Shown here: positions 32,689-43,182 of the stretch, in pieces | How positions within the stretch are numbered: the first letter of the stretch is position 1 | Layout: each line of letters opens with the position of its first letter | Program-made: the position numbers and the translations under genes | Origin: Erythrobasidium yunnanense | Lineage: Eukaryota > Basidiomycota > Cystobasidiomycetes > Erythrobasidiales > Erythrobasidiaceae | Length of the DNA: 64,000 nucleotides | NCBI GenBank assembly: GCA_001600175.1 | Contig: BCJC01000008.1 | Coordinates: 994,781 to 1,058,780, forward strand | Direction of reading: 5' to 3' | The notes under the pieces: generated by a model | What the model saw: the letters and a program-made list of their open reading frames with translations, nothing else | Database searches by the model: none | What the model was told of the DNA's origin: nothing

Positions 32689-32850
32689 GGTGGTCAGACC
32701 CGGGCGGGGAAAGAAAGAAGGGAGGAAGAAGGAGGGAGAGGAAAGCAAAGGAGGGTAATTCGCTGGTTCTGCGATGACTCTTCGCCTTCCAGCTAGTGCT
32801 CTTCCATGACTTGGGATGACTCGCGATGAGAGTCTGGCAGCTCCGCTTGC

Positions 32851-33212
32851 TGCGTGACTGACTCAACTCTGGCCGCCAGACCGCGAGCAAAAGGAAATCG
32901 CAGCAGTATTCTGCATAATCTAGAACTCAAAGGAGAGGAAAGAGCATGCATTGAACGAGCTGAAAGCTGTTCGAGCAAAAAAAAAAAAAAAAAAGAGCAA
33001 GAAGATACATAGGCCGAACAGGTTTCTTCCCCCAAGTCTGCTTGCAGACTCGAGATCGGATTCCTGGGTAGTCTCAAAAGAGTAAGTTGTTCACTTTGGC
33101 GACTACGCTATTCGACCGAAAGCAAGGTGTGATCTTGTATAATATATAGCAACAACATCCAGCGCCATCTACCCTTTCTGTACAGCCACCCTGATGTGAG
33201 TACAGTATGTCT
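32851..33212. repeat. Duplicated segment, copy A (left)
   Basis: Diverged direct copy of 33827-34151, about 960 bases away. Matching islands in the same order: GACTGACTC-A/G-ACT, GCGAGCAAAAGG against GCAAGCAAAAGG, GAGCATGCATTGAACGAGC (identical), AGGCCGAACAGG against AGGCCGAACGGG, ACGCTATTCGACCGAAAGCA against ACGCTATTCGGCCAAAAACC, and CCACCCTGATGT against GACCCTGATGT. Copy A also carries an 18-base A run (32977-32994) that is much shorter in copy B. It lies between the DUF2828 gene start and the decayed SDR copy and seems non-coding. Confidence 0.75.
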
Positions 33213-33309
33213 GCTGATATGATACGTATGCTGCTCCGCCTAATAGCTATGGTCTTCAAGGGAGATCGGAATAGATTGGTACTGTCGGGCTGGGGGCGTT
33301 TTAGAGAGG

Positions 33310-33700
33310 TTATGGCAGCAGTTCCAAGTGCATTTGGGACTTGTGTGCAACCCGCTGTTGGACGACCGGGAAGACGATGGAACAGATGTCAAGAGACGAG
33401 CACGACGCGAACGCTACAAAATCGCCTGCCTGCATAATGACCTCTTCAGCTTTGAGAATTATTGGCTTGTCGTATTGAGTGAAAGCAGGCAACCAGATAC
33501 GGTTGCCGTAGGGTTTTTCGACGTGTAAGCCAATCAGAGGCTGGAGACCTGGGTACCCTGGCAAGCGTTATAACGAAGAGGAGATGCAGATACAGGTCGT
33601 CATCGCTCGTCATGGTCTCCAGGTAGGTGGTATCTTGCACCTTCGCAACTCTCATGTCTTATGGCATACACACGCGACACGGAGGAAACGGGCAGAAGTG
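33310..33700 (-). pseudogene. Decayed 3' part of an SDR gene
   Basis: Reads as the C-terminal remains of a short-chain dehydrogenase like the intact gene at 34359-35545. RVAKVQ near 33650 matches [12 protein letters not shown] matches VETEF, and after an old acceptor site GLQPLIGLH matches [14 protein letters not shown] then matches AEEIL, and the end ASCSSLDICSIVFPVVQQ resembles the usual SDR close ASRPAHVDI-x-VLVLPT. The Rossmann and catalytic parts are absent; upstream sequence (33700-33820) has no SDR similarity. The frame wanders between pieces, so I call it a broken copy rather than a gene. Confidence 0.55.
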
Positions 33701-33826
33701 GGAGGGAGGGCGTGCTAGGCTCTTCACTGACGATCATCGCAGCAGAGTTGGCGATTCTTCTTGATCCAAGCAGGTTCTGGCGATGCAGGCAGGCGGGCGG
33801 ACCTGCATTTCGGAGGGACTGACTCG

Positions 33827-34151
33827 ACTTCGCTTGCCAGACAGCAAGCAAAAGGGCTAGACTGCGGATACATAATCCAACTCGTGTAAGAAGGGAGATG
33901 AGCATGCATTGAACGAGCGAGATTCTGCCTGAGAAAGAGATGCGATTGGGCAAGGGCCAAAAACGAATTGTCAAAAAAGAGAGAAGGCCGAACGGGTCCC
34001 TAAGAACCAGAATTTGCAGGTGGAAGTAAATAGCTTCATTGCAATTACGCTATTCGGCCAAAAACCAAGTGTGTTCTAAGTGAAATATATACCGCGAGCA
34101 CCCGCATCACGTTTGCGTCCTCTATGATGACCCTGATGTACGCTATGTCCT
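33827..34151. repeat. Duplicated segment, copy B (right)
   Basis: Partner of 32851-33212. The duplicated unit is [this flank][SDR gene, minus strand]. Offsets are consistent: 958 bases between the GAGCATGCATT islands and about 980 between the GLQPL codons of the two SDR copies. Similarity is patchy, so the duplication is old. No coding sense is evident on either strand. Confidence 0.75.
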
Positions 34152-34358
34152 ACATGCGGCTGGGTTACCAAGCGCACCGAGTAAGCCATCAAATACAGAC
34201 CAGTTTACTGCGGCTTCTTGTAGTTGAGCGTGGTACTGGCTGTAAATGCAAGCTCTATCAGCCATATGCTCAAAAGAATAGACCTTAAGCAAGCCTCGCC
34301 TTGGTTGACAGGCATGACAAAGCATTCTATGAAGGGTCCGGACGAATCAGTCTGGATC

Positions 34359-35545
34359 TCACAAAGGCATTGAATCAGAGGCAGACGCACGAGCAATGTT
34401 GACATGCGCAGGTCGGCTTGCGATCCATAGGATCTCTTCGGCCTGTAGCAGTACATACATCAGCGGGAATCGGCGAGAGGCGTCCTAAGACCGGGAACTA
34501 ACGATGTCCAGGCCGGTCAGAGGTTGCAGGCCTGTTTGTGATACTCCTTAATCATTGTCATACATATGAAAAGGGGTTGGACATACCTTTGTAGACGTTG
34601 TCTGCAGCTGATTTATCGCCTCTGAAGCGCACGAGCGAGAACTCCGTCTCTACCATTCTACGTAAGTCAATACATTGTGCATTAGTCAACAGAACGAGGT
34701 GTAGAGTATGCGCTTACCCAGGCTGCACTTCGCTTACGCGAATCTGCGTATTAACAAGCTCCTTGAGGAGAGAGGATGTAAATCCAGCAACTGCGAATTT
34801 AGTAGCGTTGTAGATAGATCCTTCAGGGTATGCTTCTCGTCTGATACATCCAGATTTAGTCAATGAACACGATGCTTGGACCGGTTTCCTGCTCAGGAAG
34901 CGAAAGAACTCACCCGGCTATACTGCCCAAATTGATGACATGTCCTCTGTCGCGCTTCTTGAACTCTTTGACGAATACTTGCGTCATTCCAATCAGTCCA
35001 TAGACGTTTGTAGAGATCATAGTCTCGATGTCCTCTGCCAAAACAGTTCCGACTCAGTCTTTTTGCCCAAACATGAAGGACAACGTAAGCCCACCTTGTG
35101 CAATATCACCCACTCTCTCCCTTCCCTTGACCAATCCCGCATTATTGACCAACAGATCTACCTCTTTGAGCTCTTCAGGTATTTTCTCAAGCACGTTCGA
35201 CACCTGTTCGGCTTTGCTTATATCAAGCTCAATAGTGTGTACTTTGATGTCCTTGTTGGCTTCTTGGCATAACTTCTGTGTCTGAGCGAGTTGGTCTGCT
35301 CGGCGAGCACTCAGAATTACGGATGTTCCGGCGCGAGCGAAGAGGATGGCGGTCTCGCGGCCAATGCCTAATTGGATTGAATGTTAGACGGGCGAGAGAA
35401 GAAGAAGAAGAAGAGAGAAAGGTGGACCTGATGAAGCGCCGGTAATGCTAGGACGCGGCGACGTTTCAGCACATTGTCTCGCAGAAGTGTACAGGCGAAC
35501 AGCTTACAAGGCTATCTTTGGCGGTGTGAGTCGCAGTACAGACAT
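34359..35545 (-). CDS. Short-chain dehydrogenase/reductase (YMR226C/YdfG-like)
   Basis: Eight exons: 35545-35508, 35447-35428, 35367-35095, 35034-34914, 34840-34718, 34657-34587, 34531-34503, 34442-34359; 252 residues, the normal SDR length. [20 protein letters not shown] then [13 protein letters not shown] gives the TGxxxGxG cofactor loop, built over a 20-base exon. LDIS, LLVNNAG (NNAG motif), VINLGSIAG (catalytic Ser region), then [20 protein letters not shown] with the catalytic Y-x-x-x-K follow, and [20 protein letters not shown] closes the core. The group reduces 3-hydroxy acids such as serine or L-allo-threonine with NADP. The last 12 residues ([11 protein letters not shown]) do not look like the family end, whereas the +1 frame reads VRLPLIQ, which does. 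Confidence 0.88.
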
Positions 35546-35594
35546 CTTTGGCTTCTCTTCAAGGAAAGTCAGGTCGATAAGACGCAAGAGCCGG

Positions 35595-36381
35595 TCACGC
35601 CTTTGCTCCTTTCAAATCATTGGGCTGTTTCGGCGCACTTCTTCGAGGATCAATCAACGAACGCGTATTGAAGCTCCTCATACTCTGTCGAATCATATAG
35701 TCCACTCGGGCGCTAGCCAACAGCCCTTCAACGTCCTGCAAGATGCCCTTATGCATGATCAGCTGTAATGCTTCGGATCCTGGTTCGATGGTAGACTGGG
35801 GCCGTACGCAGGCAGCCGATGAAAGCAAGCCCCTTTATCCACCTTATTTCGTCCCTTGCGCGAAAGCGTTTCTCACCACAACTCGATGAGCACACCAGAC
35901 GCTGGATCATCTGTTCGAAAAGCTTGTCCATAAACGCCTCTGCAACTTTTTACAGAGCCTTTCGAGAAGAGCAACACGATCTCTAGCTCTGCCTTGGCCT
36001 CTGGAGCATTCCACGCAACTACCGAAGGCCGTACGAATTCGTCGCGCTGCGCAGACACACCAGCCTCACCCGTCTCGTTCTCCTCAAGAATAAGCTTTGA
36101 CGTCTGTGCGGAGTGCCACTCTTCTCTTGTGGTGCCCTGTTCTAGCTCAGAGGGGGTGCTTGCGCGAACTCTATCATCGAGGCTCGAGAGTCTGCTTCGG
36201 CGGCGTGCAATTTTCCTGTATCAGGCCTTGATGCGTACAAGCCCTTTGTACCAAGTGCTTCTTCATCAATCAGATTCGACGTACTAGACTGAGACTGAAG
36301 TCTTTGTCCATTCTTCCACCTTTGCTCTCGGCTTGTAAAGACATCGAGGGAGCTCGTTTGAAGACTAATCGAGGGTGTATC
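35595..36381 (-). CDS. Unrecognised spliced gene, 5' end and one junction unresolved
   Basis: A long open frame on the minus strand (36381 to about 35990) has no ATG but reads like protein: LDVFTSREQRWKNGQRLQSQ, SNLIDEEALGTKGLYASRPD, RRRSRLSSLDDRVRAS and LEENETGEAGVSAQRDEF. A later exon ending at 35896 reads EAFMDKLFEQMIQRL in the next frame. It joins in phase, through a GTGTGC...CCCAG intron (35796-35895), to STIEPGSEALQLIMHKGILQ, DVEGLLASARVDYMIRQSMR and a stop at 35595. The link between the first two pieces needs an intron I could not fix. More 5' coding text may lie at 36470-36770 (QYLDSRLRSLTSYSKIRP, REYVDWIV). Lys/Arg- and Ser-rich, no known domain. It ends about 50 bases before the SDR start on the same strand. 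Confidence 0.45.
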
Positions 36382-36770
36382 TCAAGATTGACGCACAATT
36401 TCACATGAGTGTGCTCTGAAAGTCATCCTCTAGAATTGGGGCCCGCGCGCGCGTCTCTAGACGATCCAGTCTACATATTCACGGGGTCGAATCTTGGAAT
36501 AGCTCGTAAGAGAACGCAATCGAGAGTCAAGGTATTGTACTAGGGAAATCAAGCGAGATAGAAGGCGTTCTTCTCATAGGCAGAGCTTTCATAATCAGTT
36601 CTTAACTGAGGCCGTTGTGAGCATACTGCTGAGCGATCCTGTGTTCACTACTAGCGTACATTACATCTTCTGTAGCAGAAACTGCAACATTTGCTGCTGC
36701 TCTATCGAATCGTCGCGTCTTACTGTTATTATAGCTTGACAGGTGGTTTGTCATCCAGCACTTTAGTCTA

Positions 36771-38235
36771 CCCCGCAATTTTCTTACTCTTAGTGCACGG
36801 TGATCGAGCGTGATCGAGAATAAGGAGAAAACGTGGGGTTTGTGCCGCTTTCTGCAATTTCGAATTCAAGGGAGATCCTCTTCCTTCGTCTTTCTTCTTC
36901 TTGTGTTCTTTCTTCTGCTTTGTTCTCGCAGTTCACCGTTATCCCGTCCTTTCTCTTGCGCTCTAGCTTGGAACCTTGGCTTTCAACGGTCCTGGCGTCA
37001 CTTGTTGAACGGGCCTGCCTGCTCTTGCGGATGGGCGTGAAAATGGAAGGATAGGCTAGCGCAACAGCACCTAGTCTGAGGGAGTCTTCCTTCTTGTGCT
37101 TCTTGCTTCTGCTCCAATCAATCTGCAAGCAATCAGTCCATCAACGATCCAGATAGAGTTGGTAAGTCTTGGTCTTGGGTGGTCGCGTGGGAGGAAGGGA
37201 GGTCGAAGGGAAAGACAAAGAGCGAGCTTGTTGTAAGGAACGAGCAACTCCTCCTCTCACACAACAACACACACTCAGCCTTCCTTCCACTTCCTCGTCC
37301 CAGCTCCGCCGTGCTTCTCTCTCTTTGTCTGTGCGTTGGTGGTCGTTGCATCTTGCCAGGATCGGAGTGTGCTGCTGTACCTTAATGAAGGGAGCGCTGA
37401 GTGGATGCATTGCATTGACTATACTTGCTTCTACTTGCTACTTCACTCTATTCACTAGCTGAGTGAGCCCCAACCCCTTGCTCTTGTGCCGAGTCGCGTC
37501 GCCCTTCTCTCAAATTGAGGAGAGAGCTGAGAGCTCGCAGCAAACTCTGGCTTCAGCACAACTCGACATTGTATCAACACTTTTTCACGAGTAGTGTATC
37601 ATCCTGCATCTACCATCAAGTATTCAAGACCTCGCTCTATCTTGTCGCAAATCCCTCACTTTCTTGGAGCGAAACGAGAGACGCCTTAAGACTAAGAGCG
37701 GGACTGGCGTTGAATGATAGCTAGGGAGAGAGCAACAAGCTTGAAGTGAGAGTAGCATAGTAGGTAGGCTACAACGCTGCATTATCCTTATCCCATCCCA
37801 TCGCCCATTCTCGTCAAAGTCCCGCGTTCCCAACCAGCTGGGATCGCAAGGGAAGGGAGAGCTCTGAGCAAGGGAGAGCTACGAAGCAGCTGCATTGATA
37901 GTGCTACTACATCATCACTATTACAGCTGCAGAAGTAGCGTCCATTCCCAGCTCTCTCTGCTAGCTGGCACCTCCTTTTTTATCAGCTCAAAGGGAGCTC
38001 ACTCACTCACTTGCATGGCACAAGGAGCCCGTCGCATCGCAGCCGGCAGAAACAGCAAGCAGATCCATACATCTACATACACATCGCCTACACATCTACA
38101 AAGGAATACAGAACATACGCTGATCGTCGTTTGTTCTTCCTCCCTTTTCCCCGTTTCTTGAACCGTCAAATTCGACCTCGTCCCCAACCACCCAACGCAA
38201 TCTACGACCTTCGTCTAATCTGCCAATCGCAGAAC
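36771..38235 (+). promoter_or_regulatory. Long pyrimidine-rich upstream region/leader of the PP1 regulatory subunit gene
   Basis: About 1.4 kb without a convincing gene. The plus strand carries many CT-rich tracts, for example around 36880-36930, 37240-37330 and 38130-38160, and CA-rich text just before the ATG at 38236. The CT-rich tracts and the open frame upstream of that ATG fit a long transcribed leader. Short ORFs here are low-complexity readings of the tracts. No specific operator was identified. Confidence 0.4.
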
Positions 38236-41200
38236 ATGCCCTACATCTCACCAGCACTCTCGCCCGTAAAGACATTCAACAGCAATGGGTATGGCTCAGC
38301 TTCGTCCTCGACATCATCGTCGCCCGTCTCGAGCACAAGGGTGTCCCCTTCGAACTCGTCCATAGGCTTATCGAGCAAGAACAACGTATCGTCAACGAGA
38401 ACAAGCGATGATGCCACTGCAAGCAATACATCTGCGAATGCAGGAGTGCAGTTCTCAGCGAGCTACGCAAATGGATTCCCCCGTCGGCCTCTGCAGAGAC
38501 ATCACTCGAGGTCGCATTCTTCAGACGCACTAGTGACCAGCGCGTCGTTATCATCATCGTCATCATCACGTCAATCATCTTCCTCAAACTACGCCTTCCC
38601 TTCCAAAGCCACGCCCGAATACATCTACGTCCATCCTGCGTCACCTGGCCAAACCCACCACCAACACGAACGGCAAAGCAGCACACCTTCTTCATCCACC
38701 ACCTCTGTATATTCAGCATCATCATCATATTCTTCTCTTGGTTCTTCTTCCTCCTCTTCTTCGGCATATCATTCAAGACCTGCTCTCCGCTCACTCAGCT
38801 CATCCCGATCAAGCGTGCTTTCGAACGGCAGTAATGGCTCCACATCTACAATCATGTCAGCTGGTGATTCAGGGGACGTAGCACCACCCCGGACAGCGCG
38901 TAGCAGGAATAAGAAATTCCACCTTGGCTCTTCTTCAAATTCGAATGGAGGGAATTCAGGATCTACAAGCGCAGATAATAGTCCTAGAGGAAGCATCATT
39001 GCGCTTGAAGCGCAGGCATATACCCTCCCCCTACCGAATCTAGACACGATGTCCCCGCCCGCTTTCGCGAATAGATCGTCGAGCAGCCCCGCGCTCCTGG
39101 GCATGGCGGAAGAATCGAGTAGACAGTTAGGACACCCTTCTTCCTCGTCTCTACCTGTGCTGCAGGAAGATACTCCACTCAGTATGGAGTATAATCAACG
39201 GCAAGAGCAAGAGCGGGAGCGGGAGCAGCCTGAACAGGGCGAATACATGCTACGGAGCACGGATCTCAGTGCGGATGATTCGGCACTCATGACGTCTAGC
39301 GAGACGAGTTCTGGCTCTGGCTCAGCTAGTGGTAGCGATACGGAGTCTTTCGACGCTAACGGAGGAGAAGCATCGCAAGTCAAGAGTATCCGTATCCCAC
39401 GACGGCCGCTCATGAATGCAAAACCATCATGGGGAGATCTACCTACACCTACAATGGGCTCATCGACGTCTTTCTCGTTCGCGAATGGGAATGGAGAGGC
39501 CAATCTGACGCCTACGGGCATCTCGCCTGCAGACTCACCTGTGGATCATATGGGCAACAGCGTGTATCCCAACGGAGATAGCTACGAAATGATGGACACG
39601 ACTGCTGTACCGACACCAAAGGCAGAAGCTCCTTCTTCCTCGTCTTCATCTTCGGCGGCGGTGCCTACTTCTGGTGCTCTTGCACCATCTTCATTCAGAG
39701 TCAAGCGACCGACGCACATCAAGTCGTATTCGGAACGCGTAGATTCACCCATGAGCATCGAGTTCGAGTCTACTCATCGAGCACGACAAGCAGAGTTCGG
39801 CTCGCACCATCCTCTCGTACATCAAGGTCATCCCTCCGCTTCTCAAATAGCAGCCTCTTACTCAGGCCGCCATCAACGTTCTCATTCACATCGTCCTCCA
39901 CCGCTTCCTACGCCCATGCTTCGCAAGAAATCCGGAGAACTCGTCAAGTCTTCCATGAAGCATGATTCGCGTGCGCGGTCTGCGCCTACAACACCTACTG
40001 GACCCAAAGCAGTCCATTTCGACGAACAGCTGGAACGCGTGAAGCTTTTCTTGGCTCAGCAGAAACCGACAGCGGTGTCAAGAGATGGATCGCCAATAGA
40101 GACGGAGACGGAGGATGATTCAGAAGCTGCTTTCCCCTTCCCGCCTATGACGACTAGTATACCAGCTCAGATATCGCTCGTCATGCCTGATTTCCCAAAG
40201 AACATCCTTCCGGAATTGGGCGATAGAGCAGTATGCATGGAGACACTGGAGATTGCAGCAGATTGGAAGTCATTGAAGGGAACGTGTTTACTGAGGAACA
40301 TCGCGTTCGAGAAGAGGCTGTCTATCCGGTTTACACTGGATGACTGGCAGACTGTCTCTGAAGTTACGGGAGAATGGGCATCCACGCTCGTAGGAAGCAC
40401 GATCGACAGGTGGACATTCACAATCAAGCTCCAAGACATGCTAGCGCGCATCGAAGACCGCAAGATGTTCATCGCGATTCGGTACCAAGTCAACGGCGAA
40501 GAGATCTGGGACAACAATTATGGCAAGAACTACCTTGCTGAGTTCAGGAAGCAAGCGGCGAGGTCGCAGGCGGTGGTAGGAGGAGCAAGAGCCGCAAGAC
40601 ATGAATGGGCAGTCACGAACCCTGGACAAGCAAGCGAGCGCATGGCGGATCTACGGAGAGAGTTGGACAGATTAGTCGCAGACCAAGATGACTATGCTCT
40701 AGGCGCAGACGAACTCATCCTATCCCCTACCTCTACGGCGGTAGCAGGTGGAGCAGGAGGTCCAGCTTCGGCGCTCTCTCCGAACGCCCAGCATATCACG
40801 CTTAGATATCAGCCGAGATACCTGGGAGGTGAAGCACTTCCTCTGGCACAAGCTCCTGCCTCAACTACCTTCTCAAGCAGGTATGACTTCGGTGCAAGCT
40901 TGAAGAACGAGAAGGCCGCAAGGATCACGAACAGCAGCAATCCAGCAAACTACAACAGCCCACAAAGCGCTCATGCCATCCTAGACAACCCATACTTTGC
41001 TTCGCACGCACCTACAGAAGCTATGGTGTCATCGTGGAGGAACAACAACGCCGCTGCTGCTTCCATCATGTCTCCAGCTCCGTCTTCGCAGACTAGCTCT
41101 CTCCACTCTTCGCCTCCTCAGCCACCTCAGCCTACCCTTCCAAACCTCTACGCCGACGATAGACATATCGCGACGAGCATCATCGGTGGTATGCCTACTG

Positions 41201-42172
41201 CCATGCTAGGCGAACCTTCCGCGACCACACCTCCCGCAAGCTTCACAGGATCGAATTACTACCCTCGGACAGAGGCGAACGGAGTCGTATCGACAGACTT
41301 CGGACTTCCAAACTACATGTCGATGCATTCAGTCGCTTCTGGAAGCCCTCTGACTGCAGTTTCACCTCTTCCGGATCTCGTTCATTTCGACTCGCCTGCG
41401 CTGGGCGTAGTAGGAGGAGAGTTTGTAGGAGGAGCAGCTTTGTCGAGACAGGCTAGGTTCAATTCTTTCCCGCCCGGAAAGAGTGGACTCAGGTCACCCA
41501 ATGCCCGAGCATCTGCGCAAGAGACATTGGCTTCTTTGGAACCTTCTCTCGACGATCAAGATCCTCTGGATACAAGCAACTACTCTCCAGCCATGTCTCC
41601 TGCGCAGCTCTCTCCGCCTCGTCAAGCTTCTCCACCTCCTCGCCCGCTCTCGCCAGAGGATCTGCTCTCGCCCTCTCCTTCGTCAGCTAGTACAGATACT
41701 AGTATCTCGACGCCCCAGTCCCCAAACGGGTCGCCTCCGCTCAAGATGTATGCCCCATATCTGGGAGACGGAGGCGGTAGACCAGATATGGGATCTGATA
41801 CTTACTTCAACTTTGTCCATCGCTGTGAGTTGCTCGTCTATCCTTTGTTTACCAAAGATCGGCTATTGACTTGCTCGGTCAATCAACCCAGACTGCTGGG
41901 GCAACAGTGATGGCTCTACCACCTCTTCATCTGCTTCGACCAGCAGTACGAGTACAGCACTAGGTCTTGCAGGCCTCAACTCGCTAGACTCTGCTACTCC
42001 TCGTCGGTCTACACCGCCCAGCTCCTGCTCTGCCAGTCTGCTCTCTTCGCCCACTGCGAGCACATCGGGATCTAGGACACCTTCTCCGAGGAATGGCTCA
42101 CCTTCGTTGGAGAATGTAGCTAGAATGGAGCAGAATGGATACATGTATGGTCCTCCTACCGTCGAGATCTGA
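38236..42172 (+). CDS. Glycogen-targeting PP1 regulatory subunit with CBM21 domain (GAC1/PIG-like)
   Basis: Two exons, 38236-41824 and 41892-42172; 1,289 residues starting MPYISPALSPVKTF. A KAVHF motif near residue 591 fits the PP1-docking RVxF pattern. The CBM21 domain spans about residues 646-770: LVMPDFPKN, VCMETLEIAADWKSLKGTCL, LRNIAFEKRLSIRFTLDDWQ then TVSEVTGEW, and ending YQVNGEEIWDNNYGKNYLAE. This combination is found in subunits such as yeast Gac1, which bring protein phosphatase 1 to glycogen and glycogen synthase. The rest is disordered, with serine homopolymers (SSSSSS, TCA/TCT repeats) and proline-rich tracts (SPPRQASPPPRPLSPEDLL). The small second exon gives the tail beginning YCWGNSDGS and ending PPTVEI. 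The in-frame text upstream of 38236 lacks an ATG. Confidence 0.88.
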
Positions 42173-43182
42173 AGATGGGAAAGGCCGACTGGTAAGTTCA
42201 TTCTGCTGATCGCACCAACCCAATCTGACTTTGTTTATATGGCAGCTCCCTTCTAGCGCGCACACACGCTATGCTCCTTCCGCGTCCACCTTCTGCCACA
42301 CTCAAACCCGCACAAAACGGAATCGCAATCTTGTTTCCATATTCGCAACACAATACGTACCACCCTGCATCTATGACTTGCACATACACATAAAGTCATA
42401 GCTGTTTATCTACCTTGTCGTCGTTTCATTACTCTTCTACCTCATTCCGTCCGCGGGGACCCTCACCATCGTCCTCGCCTCTACCAAAAATACGATCGTC
42501 TCGATCTGGCTGGCGGATCTAGTCTCAAGACATCAGTCGTTTCCGATTATAACGAACACTGGCCAGCCAGCGTTTCACTGGCTGCGCCTCCTCTCTTCGA
42601 CCGTACAAACACCACTCTCGTCCGTGCAGGCCACTTTATACGTCGTTCTTATCACTGTGATCATATCTACATTCTTCTGGGCCTTGTAAAATCATCTCAT
42701 CGATCGAAATCTCTCTTCAACGGGCAATTTACAGCGCAAATAGACAAGATAGTATCGTCGTTCCCGTTTCTTATCGTTACAGTTCTCCAATGCTTCAAGC
42801 GATGGGTCAGCGGGATTTAGGGCACTGCATCCAGTCCCCGTTTCCAGCTTCCTTCGTTCAAATTTATGCAAAGTTCTGTCTTTTACGTAATCATAGGGAT
42901 GTACCATTATCAGTAAACATAAAAGCGACTGAAACTGTGCAGAAGAGGCTGCCTGTTGTTATCTAGCGTGCTTTACGATTTATTGCTTGTACAATCGAAA
43001 TCCGTACACGGTTCCGTCTTCATTCAGCGTTTTCATCCAGCTCCCTCTTGAGCCTGTACTTTTGTCTACTATTGCTACAAGATAAACACGGTCCCGAGTC
43101 GTCCCCTGACTGGCATCCATCCCAAGATTTGTCTACATTGTCCGGCTTTACAATTTTAGGAATTTTTCTAGTGAAGTCCCGA
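42173..43182. other. Convergent 3' intergenic region
   Basis: About 1 kb between the stops of the PP1 subunit gene (+) and the giant PONY gene (-). It should hold both 3' untranslated regions. I see only short chance ORFs and no repeat or RNA gene. Confidence 0.5.

Noticed and set aside
32977-32994. A18 tract as the tail of a LINE/SINE or processed gene
   Set aside because: No target-site duplication, no element body and no retrogene on either side; it lies inside a segmental duplicate that also exists without the long tract.
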